NCBI RefSeq assembly: GCF_035593345.1
Contig: NZ_CP141606.1
Span: forward strand, 1,240,001 to 1,304,000
DNA: 64,000 nt
Source of the DNA: Lelliottia sp. JS-SCA-14
GTDB taxonomy: Bacteria > Pseudomonadota > Gammaproteobacteria > Enterobacterales > Enterobacteriaceae
Direction of reading: 5' to 3'
Under the pieces are notes generated by a model. It was not told where the DNA came from, made no database searches, and worked only from the letters and a program-made list of their open reading frames with translations. Of the stretch, positions 52,146 to 60,982 are shown piece after piece; the first letter of the stretch is position 1, and the number at the start of each line of letters is the position of its first letter. A program made the translations under genes and the position numbers.

Positions 52146-53378
52146 ATGGCTGAAGTAACAGTTAGCACAGCCGTCCCCTCTGTCACGTTTTCCGATACCG
52201 GCATTGCCGTTCCTGATGAGATAGACATTCTCAATGGGCGTTTAACTGACCTTGATACCGCCATGGGCGGCGGGATGAGCAAGAGCCTTACCACGCCTCA
52301 GGGCCAGATCGCCATGAGCGACACGGCTATCATTGGCGACAAGAACGACAACCTGGCATGGCTGGTTAATCAGATTAACCCTGACTTTGCTGAAGGCCGC
52401 ATGCAGGATGCGATCGGACAGATTTACTTCATTGACCGGATTGCGGCGATCGGAACAACGGTAACGGCCACGGCTACCGGCCTTGTGGGGACGGTGATCC
52501 CGGCTAACAGCATCGCGCAGGACGCCAGTGGCTATCTCTACTATTCGCTTGCTGATGCGGTTATCCCGGCATCCGGTGCTGTTGATATCGTTTTCCAGAA
52601 TCAGGCATCAGGGCCAATCGCCTGTCCTATTGGCGCTCTTAACACTATTTACCGCGCCATCTCTGGCTGGTCTGGAATCACCAATGCAACCGCCGGCGTA
52701 CTCGGTAACGAGGTGGAGAGCAGGGCCAACTTTGAATACCGACGCAAGCAGTCAGTGGCCGGTAACGCCAATAATCAGCTCGGAGCAGTGTATGCGAACG
52801 TCCTCGCGGTACCGGGGGTGACTGATGCATACGTGACGCAAAACAACACTGGCCTGACAGTGGAGAAGGGCTTCACAGACTTCGAGCTTGAGCCTCATTC
52901 CCTGTACGTGAGCGTGTACGGTGGGGCATCGGCAGACATTGCAAAGGCGATCTGGCAGAAGCTACCTCCTGGCCCGTCAATGGTCGGCAACACGAGCTAT
53001 ACCGTTGTCGATGACGTGAACTACGTTCAGCCCTACCCAGAGTACGAAATCAAATGGCAAACCCCTTCGGCGGTCAGCGTTTACTTCAAAGTTGAGCTTG
53101 CCAATAACAACGCACTGCCAGGCGATATCGTAAACAGAGTTCGCACCGCCGTTCTCAGCGCATTCAATGGCGAGGACGGCGGAACCCGGGCAAGGATTGG
53201 CTCGACTATCTACGCTGGTCGCTACTATGCCGGGGTTCAGGCTATCGACAGCGATAACGTGGACATCTTCAGCATCACGATCAGCAGAGACGGAACCACT
53301 TACCAGACTTCTGCGTCCTTTGGCATCGATGAGGTACCTACGCTCGATGCAACCAACATCTCGGTGACACTGGCATGA
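52146..53378 (+). CDS. Baseplate J-like protein
   Basis: 410 residues. The baseplate_J core is visible: NQINPDFAEGRMQDAIGQIY, ISGWSGITNATAGVLGNEVE, ANFEYRRKQSVAGNANNQLG. It builds the wedge arms together with the gp25- and DUF2612-type proteins. Confidence 0.92.
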   Translation: MAEVTVSTAVPSVTFSDTGIAVPDEIDILNGRLTDLDTAMGGGMSKSLTTPQGQIAMSDTAIIGDKNDNLAWLVNQINPDFAEGRMQDAIGQIYFIDRIAAIGTTVTATATGLVGTVIPANSIAQDASGYLYYSLADAVIPASGAVDIVFQNQASGPIACPIGALNTIYRAISGWSGITNATAGVLGNEVESRANFEYRRKQSVAGNANNQLGAVYANVLAVPGVTDAYVTQNNTGLTVEKGFTDFELEPHSLYVSVYGGASADIAKAIWQKLPPGPSMVGNTSYTVVDDVNYVQPYPEYEIKWQTPSAVSVYFKVELANNNALPGDIVNRVRTAVLSAFNGEDGGTRARIGSTIYAGRYYAGVQAIDSDNVDIFSITISRDGTTYQTSASFGIDEVPTLDATNISVTLA

Positions 53379-53962
53379 TAAACGTCGCGGATACCATCCT
53401 GACGCAATATGCCGACAGCCCGAAGCTTAAATCCCTGATTTACTCGTTCAATGAAGCCGTAGGCATGGAAGGTTTTCTGGATGATTTCTACGACATCATC
53501 TGGAACATCCAGACCGCTGATACCTATGGGCTGGACGTGTGGGGGAAGATCGTGGTTGTCGGCCGGCAGCTGACGGTAACAGAGAACAAGATTTATTTCG
53601 GATTCAACGAGGCATCGTCAGACCCAGTTCTCGTTGATGATCCACAACCATTTAACCAGGCACCTTTCTATTCAGGCGAGCTTTTAACTTCAACCGTAAC
53701 ACTCACAAATGACATCTACCGCAAGCTGATCATGATGAAGGCAGCGGCCAATATCTCTGATTGCACCATCCCAAATCTGAATAAGTTGCTGATGTTTATG
53801 TTCGGCGCGAGTGGCAAATGCTACGTCAGAAATGATGGTGAGATGGTCATGAGTTACGTGTTTGAGTTCCCTCTGTCAATGGCTGAGTTAGCCATTGTTC
53901 AAAGCTCAGGCGCGCTTCCTGCCCCGATTGGGGTAACAGTTAATATCGTTCAGCAGGTATGA
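53375..53962 (+). CDS. Baseplate/tail protein (DUF2612)
   Basis: 195 residues: GMEGFLDDFYDIIWNIQTAD, LDVWGKIVVVGRQL and a C-terminal FEFPLSMAELAIVQSSGALP fit DUF2612 proteins, found after baseplate J where P2 carries gpI. It probably attaches fibres to the wedge. Confidence 0.85.
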   Translation: MINVADTILTQYADSPKLKSLIYSFNEAVGMEGFLDDFYDIIWNIQTADTYGLDVWGKIVVVGRQLTVTENKIYFGFNEASSDPVLVDDPQPFNQAPFYSGELLTSTVTLTNDIYRKLIMMKAAANISDCTIPNLNKLLMFMFGASGKCYVRNDGEMVMSYVFEFPLSMAELAIVQSSGALPAPIGVTVNIVQQV

Positions 53963-53963
53963 C

Positions 53964-55136
53964 ATGAACTCTTCTGATACCCCTTCACGAATCACAAAAG
54001 CATTTGGCGTCAACGGACTCAAAAATACCATCCCTGTAGATTCGAGCACAACAACGGATAACAACGGAGTGGCAACCTTTGACAAGGGTTTCCCACCGAT
54101 CACCATGCAACCGCTTAGCGCGGGTGGTATTCCTCCATCTGGTAAGGATATGAACGGGGCCCTTTATTCCGTCACCCTTCAGCAGCAGTGGCAGAACGCC
54201 GGGATGACATATCCATTTAGTCAGGAATTCTCTGACGTTGTAAGCGGATATCCGAAGGGAGCAATTGTCCCAAGCTCTGTCTATACAGGGCAATGGCTAA
54301 ACCTAAATGATGAAAATGGAACCCCTCCAGAATCTTCAACCGGAGCAAGCACAGGATGGGTGCCAATTAATAACTATGGCGTAACCCAGATCACCATGAC
54401 ATCAGGAAGCGTAGTGATGTCATCACTGCAGGCGGCCAAAGATAGAATTATCATTTCCGGAATTCTGACAGCCAACGTAAACCTGATATTTCCCGCATGG
54501 ATTAAGTCATGGGTGGTCCATAACAACTGCACTGGTAATTTCACTATCACCTGTAAAACAGCAGCGGGTTCAGGAATAGTTGTAATACCCGGACTTGTTT
54601 CTCGGTTGTTCTGCGATGGCGTAAACATTAGTGATGAAACATACAACCAGAACAATGACATGGTTGGAGCGGTAATGGGGTTTGCAATGAACACAGCGCC
54701 AACAGGGTGGCTTATTGCAAATGGCATGGCTGTTAGCAGAGTGACCTACGCAAGGCTGTTTTCAAGAATAGGCACTCTGTATGGAGCAGGTGATGGTATA
54801 TCCACATTCAACCTTCCAGATATGCGTGGTGAATTCACAAGATACCTCGACAATGGCAGAGGTGTCGATCAAGGAAGGACTATAGGTAGTAGCCAGAAAG
54901 GTACCCTGGTTGGAGGATATGATGACAATGCATTAGACCAGGACATTTCTGTACTACAAAACAGAGCAAGCAATAACTATGGTTCTGACGTTGCCAATGC
55001 GACTGATTATTCAATTTCGCAAGTTACCTATATTAGCGGCTCATCAATCTCCACATTCCCAGCATCTAGAGCTAATCAATGGTATTCAGTTACAAGGCCA
55101 CGAAATGTAGCTCTTCTGGCTTGTATTAAATATTAA
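53964..55136 (+). CDS. Tail fibre protein with phage collar domain
   Basis: 390 residues. The N-terminal ~140 residues contain a baseplate attachment region (FDKGFPPITMQPLSAGGIPP), and at ~235-300 a tail-collar domain GFAMNTAPTGWLIANGMAVS...GAGDGISTFNLPDMRGEFTR. Ends RNVALLACIKY. An adhesin or adaptor for the spike that follows. Confidence 0.88.
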   Translation: MNSSDTPSRITKAFGVNGLKNTIPVDSSTTTDNNGVATFDKGFPPITMQPLSAGGIPPSGKDMNGALYSVTLQQQWQNAGMTYPFSQEFSDVVSGYPKGAIVPSSVYTGQWLNLNDENGTPPESSTGASTGWVPINNYGVTQITMTSGSVVMSSLQAAKDRIIISGILTANVNLIFPAWIKSWVVHNNCTGNFTITCKTAAGSGIVVIPGLVSRLFCDGVNISDETYNQNNDMVGAVMGFAMNTAPTGWLIANGMAVSRVTYARLFSRIGTLYGAGDGISTFNLPDMRGEFTRYLDNGRGVDQGRTIGSSQKGTLVGGYDDNALDQDISVLQNRASNNYGSDVANATDYSISQVTYISGSSISTFPASRANQWYSVTRPRNVALLACIKY

Positions 55137-55150
55137 GATAAGGGCCTCAC

Positions 55151-58100
55151 ATGTCAATTTCAGATACTTCATTATCAAAAAAATATGCCTCTATTTCAGA
55201 GTCAGCAGCGGCCCAGGCAAAGCTATATGCAAATAAATTAGAAAATGCTCCTGATTACGCCGAGCAAGCCGCAGCATCGGCGGCGGCCGCGGAATCGTCA
55301 GCGCAAATGGCTATCAATGCAGAAATGATAGTAAACAATCTGGTTATTTCTGCTAGTGAATCAGCCACATCAGCATCAGCATCAGCAGCAGAGGCAGGTA
55401 ATGCAGCTGCAGCAGCTGTATCACAATGTGTAAGAGTGCCTGAGGGAGAGTCGATAGCTGTTTTACCATCACATGAGGAAAGGTCGAATAGCTTTTTAAC
55501 ATTCGGTCCATCCGGGGATGTGCAAACTCTAGAGAAGTCCAAAGTAGCAGTAACTGGGGATGATGGGAAAATCCCAGGTTCGATGATACCGTCGATGGCA
55601 ATATCCGAAACTTATGTAGTAAATAGTTTGGCGGAAATGCTGGCCCTTAATGCCAACGTTGGAGACGTTGCAAAGAGGGCGGACTTAGGAGTTTCATTCA
55701 TACTGTCCCAGGAGCCATCATCATCAGAATCAAACTGGGTGCAATTAAATGATGATGTACTTAATCAATTAGCTCAATCAGACGGTGCTTCATTAATTGG
55801 TTTCAATTCAGAAACTTTATTCGAAGTTGCTGGCCGGGTTGATAAAAAACTAAATGGTAGTTACACATTTTCCTCAGGCGGGGCCTTACAGGACAAAAAA
55901 GACTTCATTTACAGCGATGATCTGAAATGCTGGTTTTACTGGTCAGGAGCATTCCCCAAAACTGTAGATGCGGGGACCAATCCTTATAGCACCGGTGGAA
56001 TAGGATCTGGAGCATGGATTCCAGTAAGTGAAGTATCTCTTTCGCCACAGTTGTCGTTTGGTGGCACCAAATACTATAACAAGGGTGCTTTTTCACCAGG
56101 GGTGGTGATATATACGAAAAATGACGTAGTCACCGATCCGTCAACCGGGTGGTTTTATAGCTACCTGGGAACCATCCCGCACACAATTTCTTCAGGTGAT
56201 ATCATAGATGTCAACTGGAAAGCTCTGGGGAATATGAATGGATATCCCTATAACCACATCCAAAACTGGACAAACACCATCGTCACAACAGAGGTGGCCT
56301 TAACAGCTGCATTTAACACCGGGTTAGAGGTGGATGTTACAGGAGCTAGCGTTTCTACTGCAGCTGATTACACAGCGCCATCTGGAGCAAGAGGGTTGTA
56401 TGGGCGAGGTAGCATCACTCTTGGTGGTAATTTCAGGCTGCAGTCCTTTGACTTTCCAACATTAACGACATTTAGTCAGCCAGCTTCGGCAGGGCACTCA
56501 GAAGTGTATCTTGATGGAGTAGACCATACCGGCTCATATGTCGTGATTGATAACGGCTATCCATTCTGCATTGATGAGGCTGAAAAGCCCTCAACACCCG
56601 CAGACAGTATTGATGGAATTGCATTAACGAAGAACCTTAACGGGTATCAATCTCAATTCATACAGATCACTGAAATCATTGGCCACACGACAGCAAACAA
56701 AGCAATTCTCGCGCAACCATTGGTTGTTAATCAGGTGTCAGGCACTGCAAAATACGGGTTTGCTTCAGGCAACCTGACATCGTTTAAAATCAGAGATGGT
56801 GTGACGATGAAAAGCAGCAATAATACTATGAGACGTTTTATGCTGTTGGCTCAAATAAAGCCAGAGGTTATCGGATGCATATTCCACAATATTCATGTTG
56901 AAATGCGTTATTATTGCTACTCTGGAAGATTTGAACGTAATAGGCTTACTGGAAACGTCCCTGAGTCTATGTTTAGCTTTGCTACATCAAGCTCAGTCTG
57001 TTCTGTTAAGGATAATTTTTGTAGCACGCTCGGGCTAAATGACTCAACAATAGGATTCTATAGGCAGGTATGTTACGTAAATTGCGTAGGGAACATTGTT
57101 AATGACCCTCTGATCTCAACAGCATACACAAATGACCACTGGGGCATCATGTTTCACTCAATGGTCTATCATAGCTTAATGGCTGATAACGTAGTTACTG
57201 CAAGGGCTGGTATAACCTCTCAGTTCTTTTGTGATGAGGTTATAATAACCGGTAACAAGGTTTCAAGCTTCCTTATCACGGCATCATATAATAATAATGT
57301 TACATATAATGGAAATGACTTTAGTTACATTTCCGACATGATTCTACAAGGAAATTCAAAGTTTACATCTAAAGGGAATCAATATCGCATCAGAGGGGGC
57401 GCAACTACAAACTGCATTTCTATTATATCTGGAGCTAAACCATTCGGTATGGCAGGGTTCAAGGTGATCAATAGTTCAGATCATGAGTTTTGTGCTGATG
57501 ACTTTATGGCTACAGTAAGGAACACTTTTGTAAACCCCAAAACATTGATGTTAGACCCTACTACAGCTGGAACTAATTCCGTTTTCCCATTAAATAACTC
57601 GCATATGAATAATCAGACAGGTGGTTTATCTGTTTATGATGCAAGAGTAGCATCGGTCAGGGTTAACAGTTGCAATTTCACGGACCTAAATTATGGAGTA
57701 AACTGCTACAAAAACAATTCAGCTGTAAGTGCTACTTACCTCGATATTTCAGATTCATCATTCAATACCGATGTTGGTGTTTGCCTGCGAGGAATTTCTT
57801 CAGCTTCATTTTATACAGGGCAAATCAGAACTTGTATATTCCTTGGAACATTTGGAGCCATTAATGCAAACACTAATGGATATGCATTGATTTCCTCAAG
57901 CTTCAGAGGGTTGGGGATGAGTGCGATACTAGTTGCCTCTAATATCACGTATGCATTTGGATTAACAATGAGCTCTGACTGCTCTGTGGCAGGGAGTATA
58001 TTGACTGGATTTAAATGGTACGATTTTAACGGATATCAATCTTCATACGACAGGACGGTAACTTATTCAAAGGCATCAACCCTTCCCGGAGGATATTGGT

Positions 58101-58222
58101 GGTATGCACCAGATGAAAATCTGGGTATATCGGCAAATATCCCATATGAGTACACAAAGGGCGCCACCAGTTCTGGCGGAGTGTTACTAAGAAAAGCTCT
58201 TACAGTAACTCAAGTGGTGTAG
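55151..58222 (+). CDS. Large tailspike (receptor-binding) protein
   Basis: 1023 residues. An Ala/Ser-rich helical N-terminus (~10-95), small adaptor domains (KVAVTGDDGKIPGSMIP at ~130), a linker with DGASLIGFNSETLFEVAGRV at ~210, and from ~380 a long repetitive Asn/Thr/Ser region with the character of a right-handed beta helix. It likely binds or degrades a surface polysaccharide. The gene is AT-rich relative to the baseplate genes, in line with frequent exchange. No chaperone gene follows. Confidence 0.85.
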   Translation: MSISDTSLSKKYASISESAAAQAKLYANKLENAPDYAEQAAASAAAAESSAQMAINAEMIVNNLVISASESATSASASAAEAGNAAAAAVSQCVRVPEGESIAVLPSHEERSNSFLTFGPSGDVQTLEKSKVAVTGDDGKIPGSMIPSMAISETYVVNSLAEMLALNANVGDVAKRADLGVSFILSQEPSSSESNWVQLNDDVLNQLAQSDGASLIGFNSETLFEVAGRVDKKLNGSYTFSSGGALQDKKDFIYSDDLKCWFYWSGAFPKTVDAGTNPYSTGGIGSGAWIPVSEVSLSPQLSFGGTKYYNKGAFSPGVVIYTKNDVVTDPSTGWFYSYLGTIPHTISSGDIIDVNWKALGNMNGYPYNHIQNWTNTIVTTEVALTAAFNTGLEVDVTGASVSTAADYTAPSGARGLYGRGSITLGGNFRLQSFDFPTLTTFSQPASAGHSEVYLDGVDHTGSYVVIDNGYPFCIDEAEKPSTPADSIDGIALTKNLNGYQSQFIQITEIIGHTTANKAILAQPLVVNQVSGTAKYGFASGNLTSFKIRDGVTMKSSNNTMRRFMLLAQIKPEVIGCIFHNIHVEMRYYCYSGRFERNRLTGNVPESMFSFATSSSVCSVKDNFCSTLGLNDSTIGFYRQVCYVNCVGNIVNDPLISTAYTNDHWGIMFHSMVYHSLMADNVVTARAGITSQFFCDEVIITGNKVSSFLITASYNNNVTYNGNDFSYISDMILQGNSKFTSKGNQYRIRGGATTNCISIISGAKPFGMAGFKVINSSDHEFCADDFMATVRNTFVNPKTLMLDPTTAGTNSVFPLNNSHMNNQTGGLSVYDARVASVRVNSCNFTDLNYGVNCYKNNSAVSATYLDISDSSFNTDVGVCLRGISSASFYTGQIRTCIFLGTFGAINANTNGYALISSSFRGLGMSAILVASNITYAFGLTMSSDCSVAGSILTGFKWYDFNGYQSSYDRTVTYSKASTLPGGYWWYAPDENLGISANIPYEYTKGATSSGGVLLRKALTVTQVV

Positions 58223-58223
58223 T

Positions 58224-58251
58224 TTTAGAGTGGGGCCTCCCCCACTCTAAA
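58224..58251. terminator. Bidirectional terminator-like hairpin between tailspike and acyltransferase
   Basis: TTTAGAGTGGGG (58224-58235) pairs perfectly over 12 bp with CCCCACTCTAAA (58240-58251), loop of four. It separates convergent genes. Confidence 0.75.
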
Positions 58252-58256
58252 CAATA

Positions 58257-60113
58257 TTAGCGATTTTCAATTTCCTTCATGAGGTACCTAGTGTATTTTT
58301 CTGCGCCATATTTAGTCAAATGAGGCCTGACTATTACAGGCTCTCCATCTTCAATAATGGTACACGTGCCATCCTTGCACTGATCGTTCTTTATGGAGAT
58401 GAACTTTATATTATTATGATCTTTAGAGACCAGATTCAGCAGTGCGTCAATATCCACTTTGGATTTTGTCAAATCCTTGTCAAAGCTTTCGGAGGTAGGA
58501 CACTTATCCTTCTTCAATAGGCTTGTAAGGAAATTGGGATGCAGTCCATTGCTATTCAAGAGACACGTGTATGGGTTATAGCTAGGCTGATGATAGGTTC
58601 CAATGATGTAAATCATTCTGTCTGGGTTGATTGATGATAGCTCCGCCATGAATGACTCGACTTCATGCTTTGCGTCTTTATAATTGAGGTCTCCAAGATA
58701 GATATCCCATGACTGAGATACCAGTAAAGGAGTTTCATTATCTTCAATTAGTTTTTTGTTGAGTAAAGACTTCATGCGCTGACAAGATTTGCTACCTGCG
58801 TATTGGGAATTTAACATTGATGCATTGCATGATTCGTTAGCATAGACATCGACATGTAAACCTTTTTCTTCCATGGCCTTTACATACATCAACGCATAGC
58901 TATCACCTGTTAAAATGAAATCTGTACGACCAGATAACCCATTAATTACTATGGGGTTATTCTGCACTGTCCTATATTGCATCCATGGATTATAATACAA
59001 ATTATAATTCTTAGAGCGCTCTTGCGTTTTCTTATCAACTCTAGAACCAACCCCGTCGATAGATATATATTGGCATGCAATTATACTAGCTATGAAAAAT
59101 GGCAGTATGTGGGATACCTTTAATCGCCTCTTTTCTATTATCTGATATGAGGCAAGTGATAAAAGCAAAGTGATTGCCAGGAAAGTCAAAAGAGTAATGT
59201 TTTCATTTAACTTTCTTGCAAATACCAAAACTGGCCAATGGAAGAGATAGATTGAATAGGATAATTTACCTATTAATTGCGTAACTGGATTTCCAAGTAT
59301 GGCCTCTTTTCCCTCTCTTATGGATAGGATAAGGGCGGTAGAAAGAACAGGAATGCCCGCAGCAGACCCAGGCCATGGAGTCTTGCTTGTGAATAACCAG
59401 ATAGAAAAAATATTCAGTGCTAGAGCTGAGCAAAATACTACCCTTTTGGCATTTAGTGCCAAGGTCAATGGAAATAAATAAGCCAGCCCTCCAGCCATCA
59501 TCTCCCATCCTCTGGAGTGTATCATGTAATATGATTGGCTTGGATTGGTTTTAGTTATGAAAACAGATATGAAAAATGAAATCAGGAACAAGAAAAGAAC
59601 AACATATCTGATACTTGATTTACCCAATAAACTTGCTGAGCCAAGAATAATTAAAGGATAAATTATATAAAATTGCCACTCAACTGATAGCGACCACGTA
59701 TGAAGCAAGAACTTCTCTAAAGAATCTACATCAAAATAGCCTGATTCATTTAAATATGTGATATTTGATATAAATAGTAATGAATCTCTAGCGTGAGACC
59801 CTATCTTCTGATAATCATGTGGCTCAATTAGAAAATAACCAAGAAATATCACTATGAATATCATTAAGATAAGGGCAGGGACTATCCTTTTGAATCTCGA
59901 TGCATAGAATCCAAGGATTGAAAATCTGTCATCAGAAATACCTCTGCAAATTATAGAGGTCATTAAGTAACCTGATATAGCAAAGAATATATCAACACCA
60001 ACAAACCCAGCAGGCATCCATTCCGGGTTGAAGTGAAAAATTATTACGGCAATTACGGCTATGGCGCGAAGGCCATTAATGTCATACCGGAAGCCACTGT
60101 TTATATTTTTCAT
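58257..60113 (-). CDS. Acyltransferase-3 / SGNH O-antigen acetyltransferase (OafA-like)
   Basis: 618 residues. N-terminal acyltransferase-3 membrane domain of ~10 helices with R16-x10-H27 (GLRAIAVIAVIIFHF), GVDIFFAISGYLM and LHTWSLSVEWQFY; C-terminal periplasmic SGNH domain with GDSYA, a QSWD block and PHLTKYGAEKY. The usual Asp three residues before the last His reads Val here (VRPH), so the catalytic triad may be altered. These enzymes acetylate O-antigen sugars. The gene is AT-rich, on the opposite strand, and can be expressed from the lysogen: a seroconversion gene. Confidence 0.88.
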   Translation of the reverse strand: MKNINSGFRYDINGLRAIAVIAVIIFHFNPEWMPAGFVGVDIFFAISGYLMTSIICRGISDDRFSILGFYASRFKRIVPALILMIFIVIFLGYFLIEPHDYQKIGSHARDSLLFISNITYLNESGYFDVDSLEKFLLHTWSLSVEWQFYIIYPLIILGSASLLGKSSIRYVVLFLFLISFFISVFITKTNPSQSYYMIHSRGWEMMAGGLAYLFPLTLALNAKRVVFCSALALNIFSIWLFTSKTPWPGSAAGIPVLSTALILSIREGKEAILGNPVTQLIGKLSYSIYLFHWPVLVFARKLNENITLLTFLAITLLLSLASYQIIEKRRLKVSHILPFFIASIIACQYISIDGVGSRVDKKTQERSKNYNLYYNPWMQYRTVQNNPIVINGLSGRTDFILTGDSYALMYVKAMEEKGLHVDVYANESCNASMLNSQYAGSKSCQRMKSLLNKKLIEDNETPLLVSQSWDIYLGDLNYKDAKHEVESFMAELSSINPDRMIYIIGTYHQPSYNPYTCLLNSNGLHPNFLTSLLKKDKCPTSESFDKDLTKSKVDIDALLNLVSKDHNNIKFISIKNDQCKDGTCTIIEDGEPVIVRPHLTKYGAEKYTRYLMKEIENR

Positions 60114-60192
60114 TTATAATAAAATTAATAGGTTATGAGTAATAAGATAGTATCACGCTTCATAATGCTTGATCGACCCTCAATATCAGCGA

Positions 60193-60212
60193 TACTGTAT
60201 GCATGTACAGTA
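60193..60212 (+). promoter_or_regulatory. LexA (SOS) box
   Basis: TACTGTATGCATGTACAGTA: CTGT-N8-ACAG with matching flanks, close to the E. coli consensus, 18 bases before the HumD start. Confidence 0.88.
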
Positions 60213-60229
60213 ATCAATCGGAGGTCACC

Positions 60230-60616
60230 ATGGGATTCCCGTCGCCAGCACAGGACTATGTAGAGGACAGGATTTCGCTTGATGCGAAGTTCATAGCTCA
60301 CCCTCACGCCACGTACTTCATGAGGGCAGGCCTTACGCATTACCGAGAGGGAATAATCAAAGGTGCGTTACTGGTAGTAGATAGCTCGCTCAATGCGTGT
60401 GATGGTTCGCTGCTGGTTTGCTGCATGGATGGTGAGTTCAAGGTGAAGCGATACCGATCGCACCCGAGACCGCATCTGCTGAATCTGGAGAACGGAATGG
60501 TTGAGGCGATACCGGACGAAACCAACTGCGATTCGTCGCGTCCGATATTCGGAGTGATAACGTACATCATTAACGATGCGCGAGCCGGTGAGTTCGATGA
60601 CTGTCCGGTGATGTGA
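60230..60616 (+). CDS. HumD/UmuD'-like protein
   Basis: 128 residues. It starts MGFPSPAQDYVEDRISLDAK, just where mature UmuD' begins, so no self-cleavage is needed. The S24 fold is clear (ATYFMRAGLTHYREGIIKGA, LLVVDSSLNACDGSLLVCCM, GEFKVKRYR). The residue at the nucleophile position is T36 rather than Ser, with K73 at the normal +37 spacing. Such proteins can replace UmuD' in pol V. GGAGG precedes ATG 60230, and the LexA box implies SOS induction; no umuC is nearby. Confidence 0.86.
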   Translation: MGFPSPAQDYVEDRISLDAKFIAHPHATYFMRAGLTHYREGIIKGALLVVDSSLNACDGSLLVCCMDGEFKVKRYRSHPRPHLLNLENGMVEAIPDETNCDSSRPIFGVITYIINDARAGEFDDCPVM

Positions 60617-60796
60617 TGGGGAGAAAGCAAGGCGTTGCACGGATGCATGGCTTTGCGCTCTCTGTGTCATGATTGTGGCATGCATTGCTGAGCAGTGAAG
60701 GATGGTGATGTATTGCAACGACACGTAATGACACAAATCCGGCGCGAGCGCGAATAAACATATGCTATTACAGTCAGTTAAATAATGCTCTACGTT
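60617..60796. other. Right-end non-coding region with TGTGTCAT repeats
   Basis: No gene. Contains TGTGTCAT at 60663-60670 and its inverse ATGACACA at 60728-60735. The same octamer occurs twice near attL (12661-12668, 12672-12679). They may be integrase arm sites. Confidence 0.45.
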
Positions 60797-60843
60797 CTTC
60801 TAAGCCGTAGGTCGTAGGTTCGAATCCTACAGGGCGTACCATT
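60797..60843 (+). repeat. attR core (47 bp, 3' argU fragment)
   Basis: Identical to 12567-12613. Contains the displaced 3' part of argU from the anticodon arm on; not a functional tRNA since the 5' half is missing. Confidence 0.95.
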
Positions 60844-60911
60844 GCTTTCTCCCCCTTGTTTTAAAATCCCAAACCACACCGTCGTACCCATTGCTTTTCG
60901 CGCCGATCCTG

Positions 60912-60951
60912 AAATAAAAAACGCGAACAACGGGACGTTTCCATCCCGTTG
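60912..60951 (-). terminator. Terminator of the autotransporter gene
   Basis: On the minus strand a CAACGGGAT/GTCCCGTTG hairpin (60951-60928) is followed by GCGTTTTTTATT. It is ~32 bases after the stop codon. Confidence 0.8.
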
Positions 60952-60982
60952 CCCGCGCTGGCGTGTTACTGCTGCTTAACGC

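Larger units (their letters stand above)
12567..60843. mobile_element. Lambdoid prophage with contractile-tail virion genes, integrated in argU
   Basis: About 48.3 kb between exact 47-bp att cores. Contains integrase, Xis-like, N, exonuclease, cI, cro, cII, O/P, nin genes, Q, lysis cassette, terminase, head, contractile tail and baseplate, tailspike and accessory genes. All essential modules look present, so it may be inducible. Early control is lambdoid; the virion module belongs to a DUF3383-sheath/Gp138-spike myovirus type. Confidence 0.95.

Noticed and set aside
60340..60761. Minus-strand frames across the HumD gene and attR side
   Set aside because: Antisense to a clear UmuD'-like gene with a LexA box and ribosome-binding site.
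60797..60872. Second tRNA-Arg gene at the right end
   Set aside because: Only the 3' part from the anticodon arm is present; the upstream bases do not supply the acceptor and D arms.
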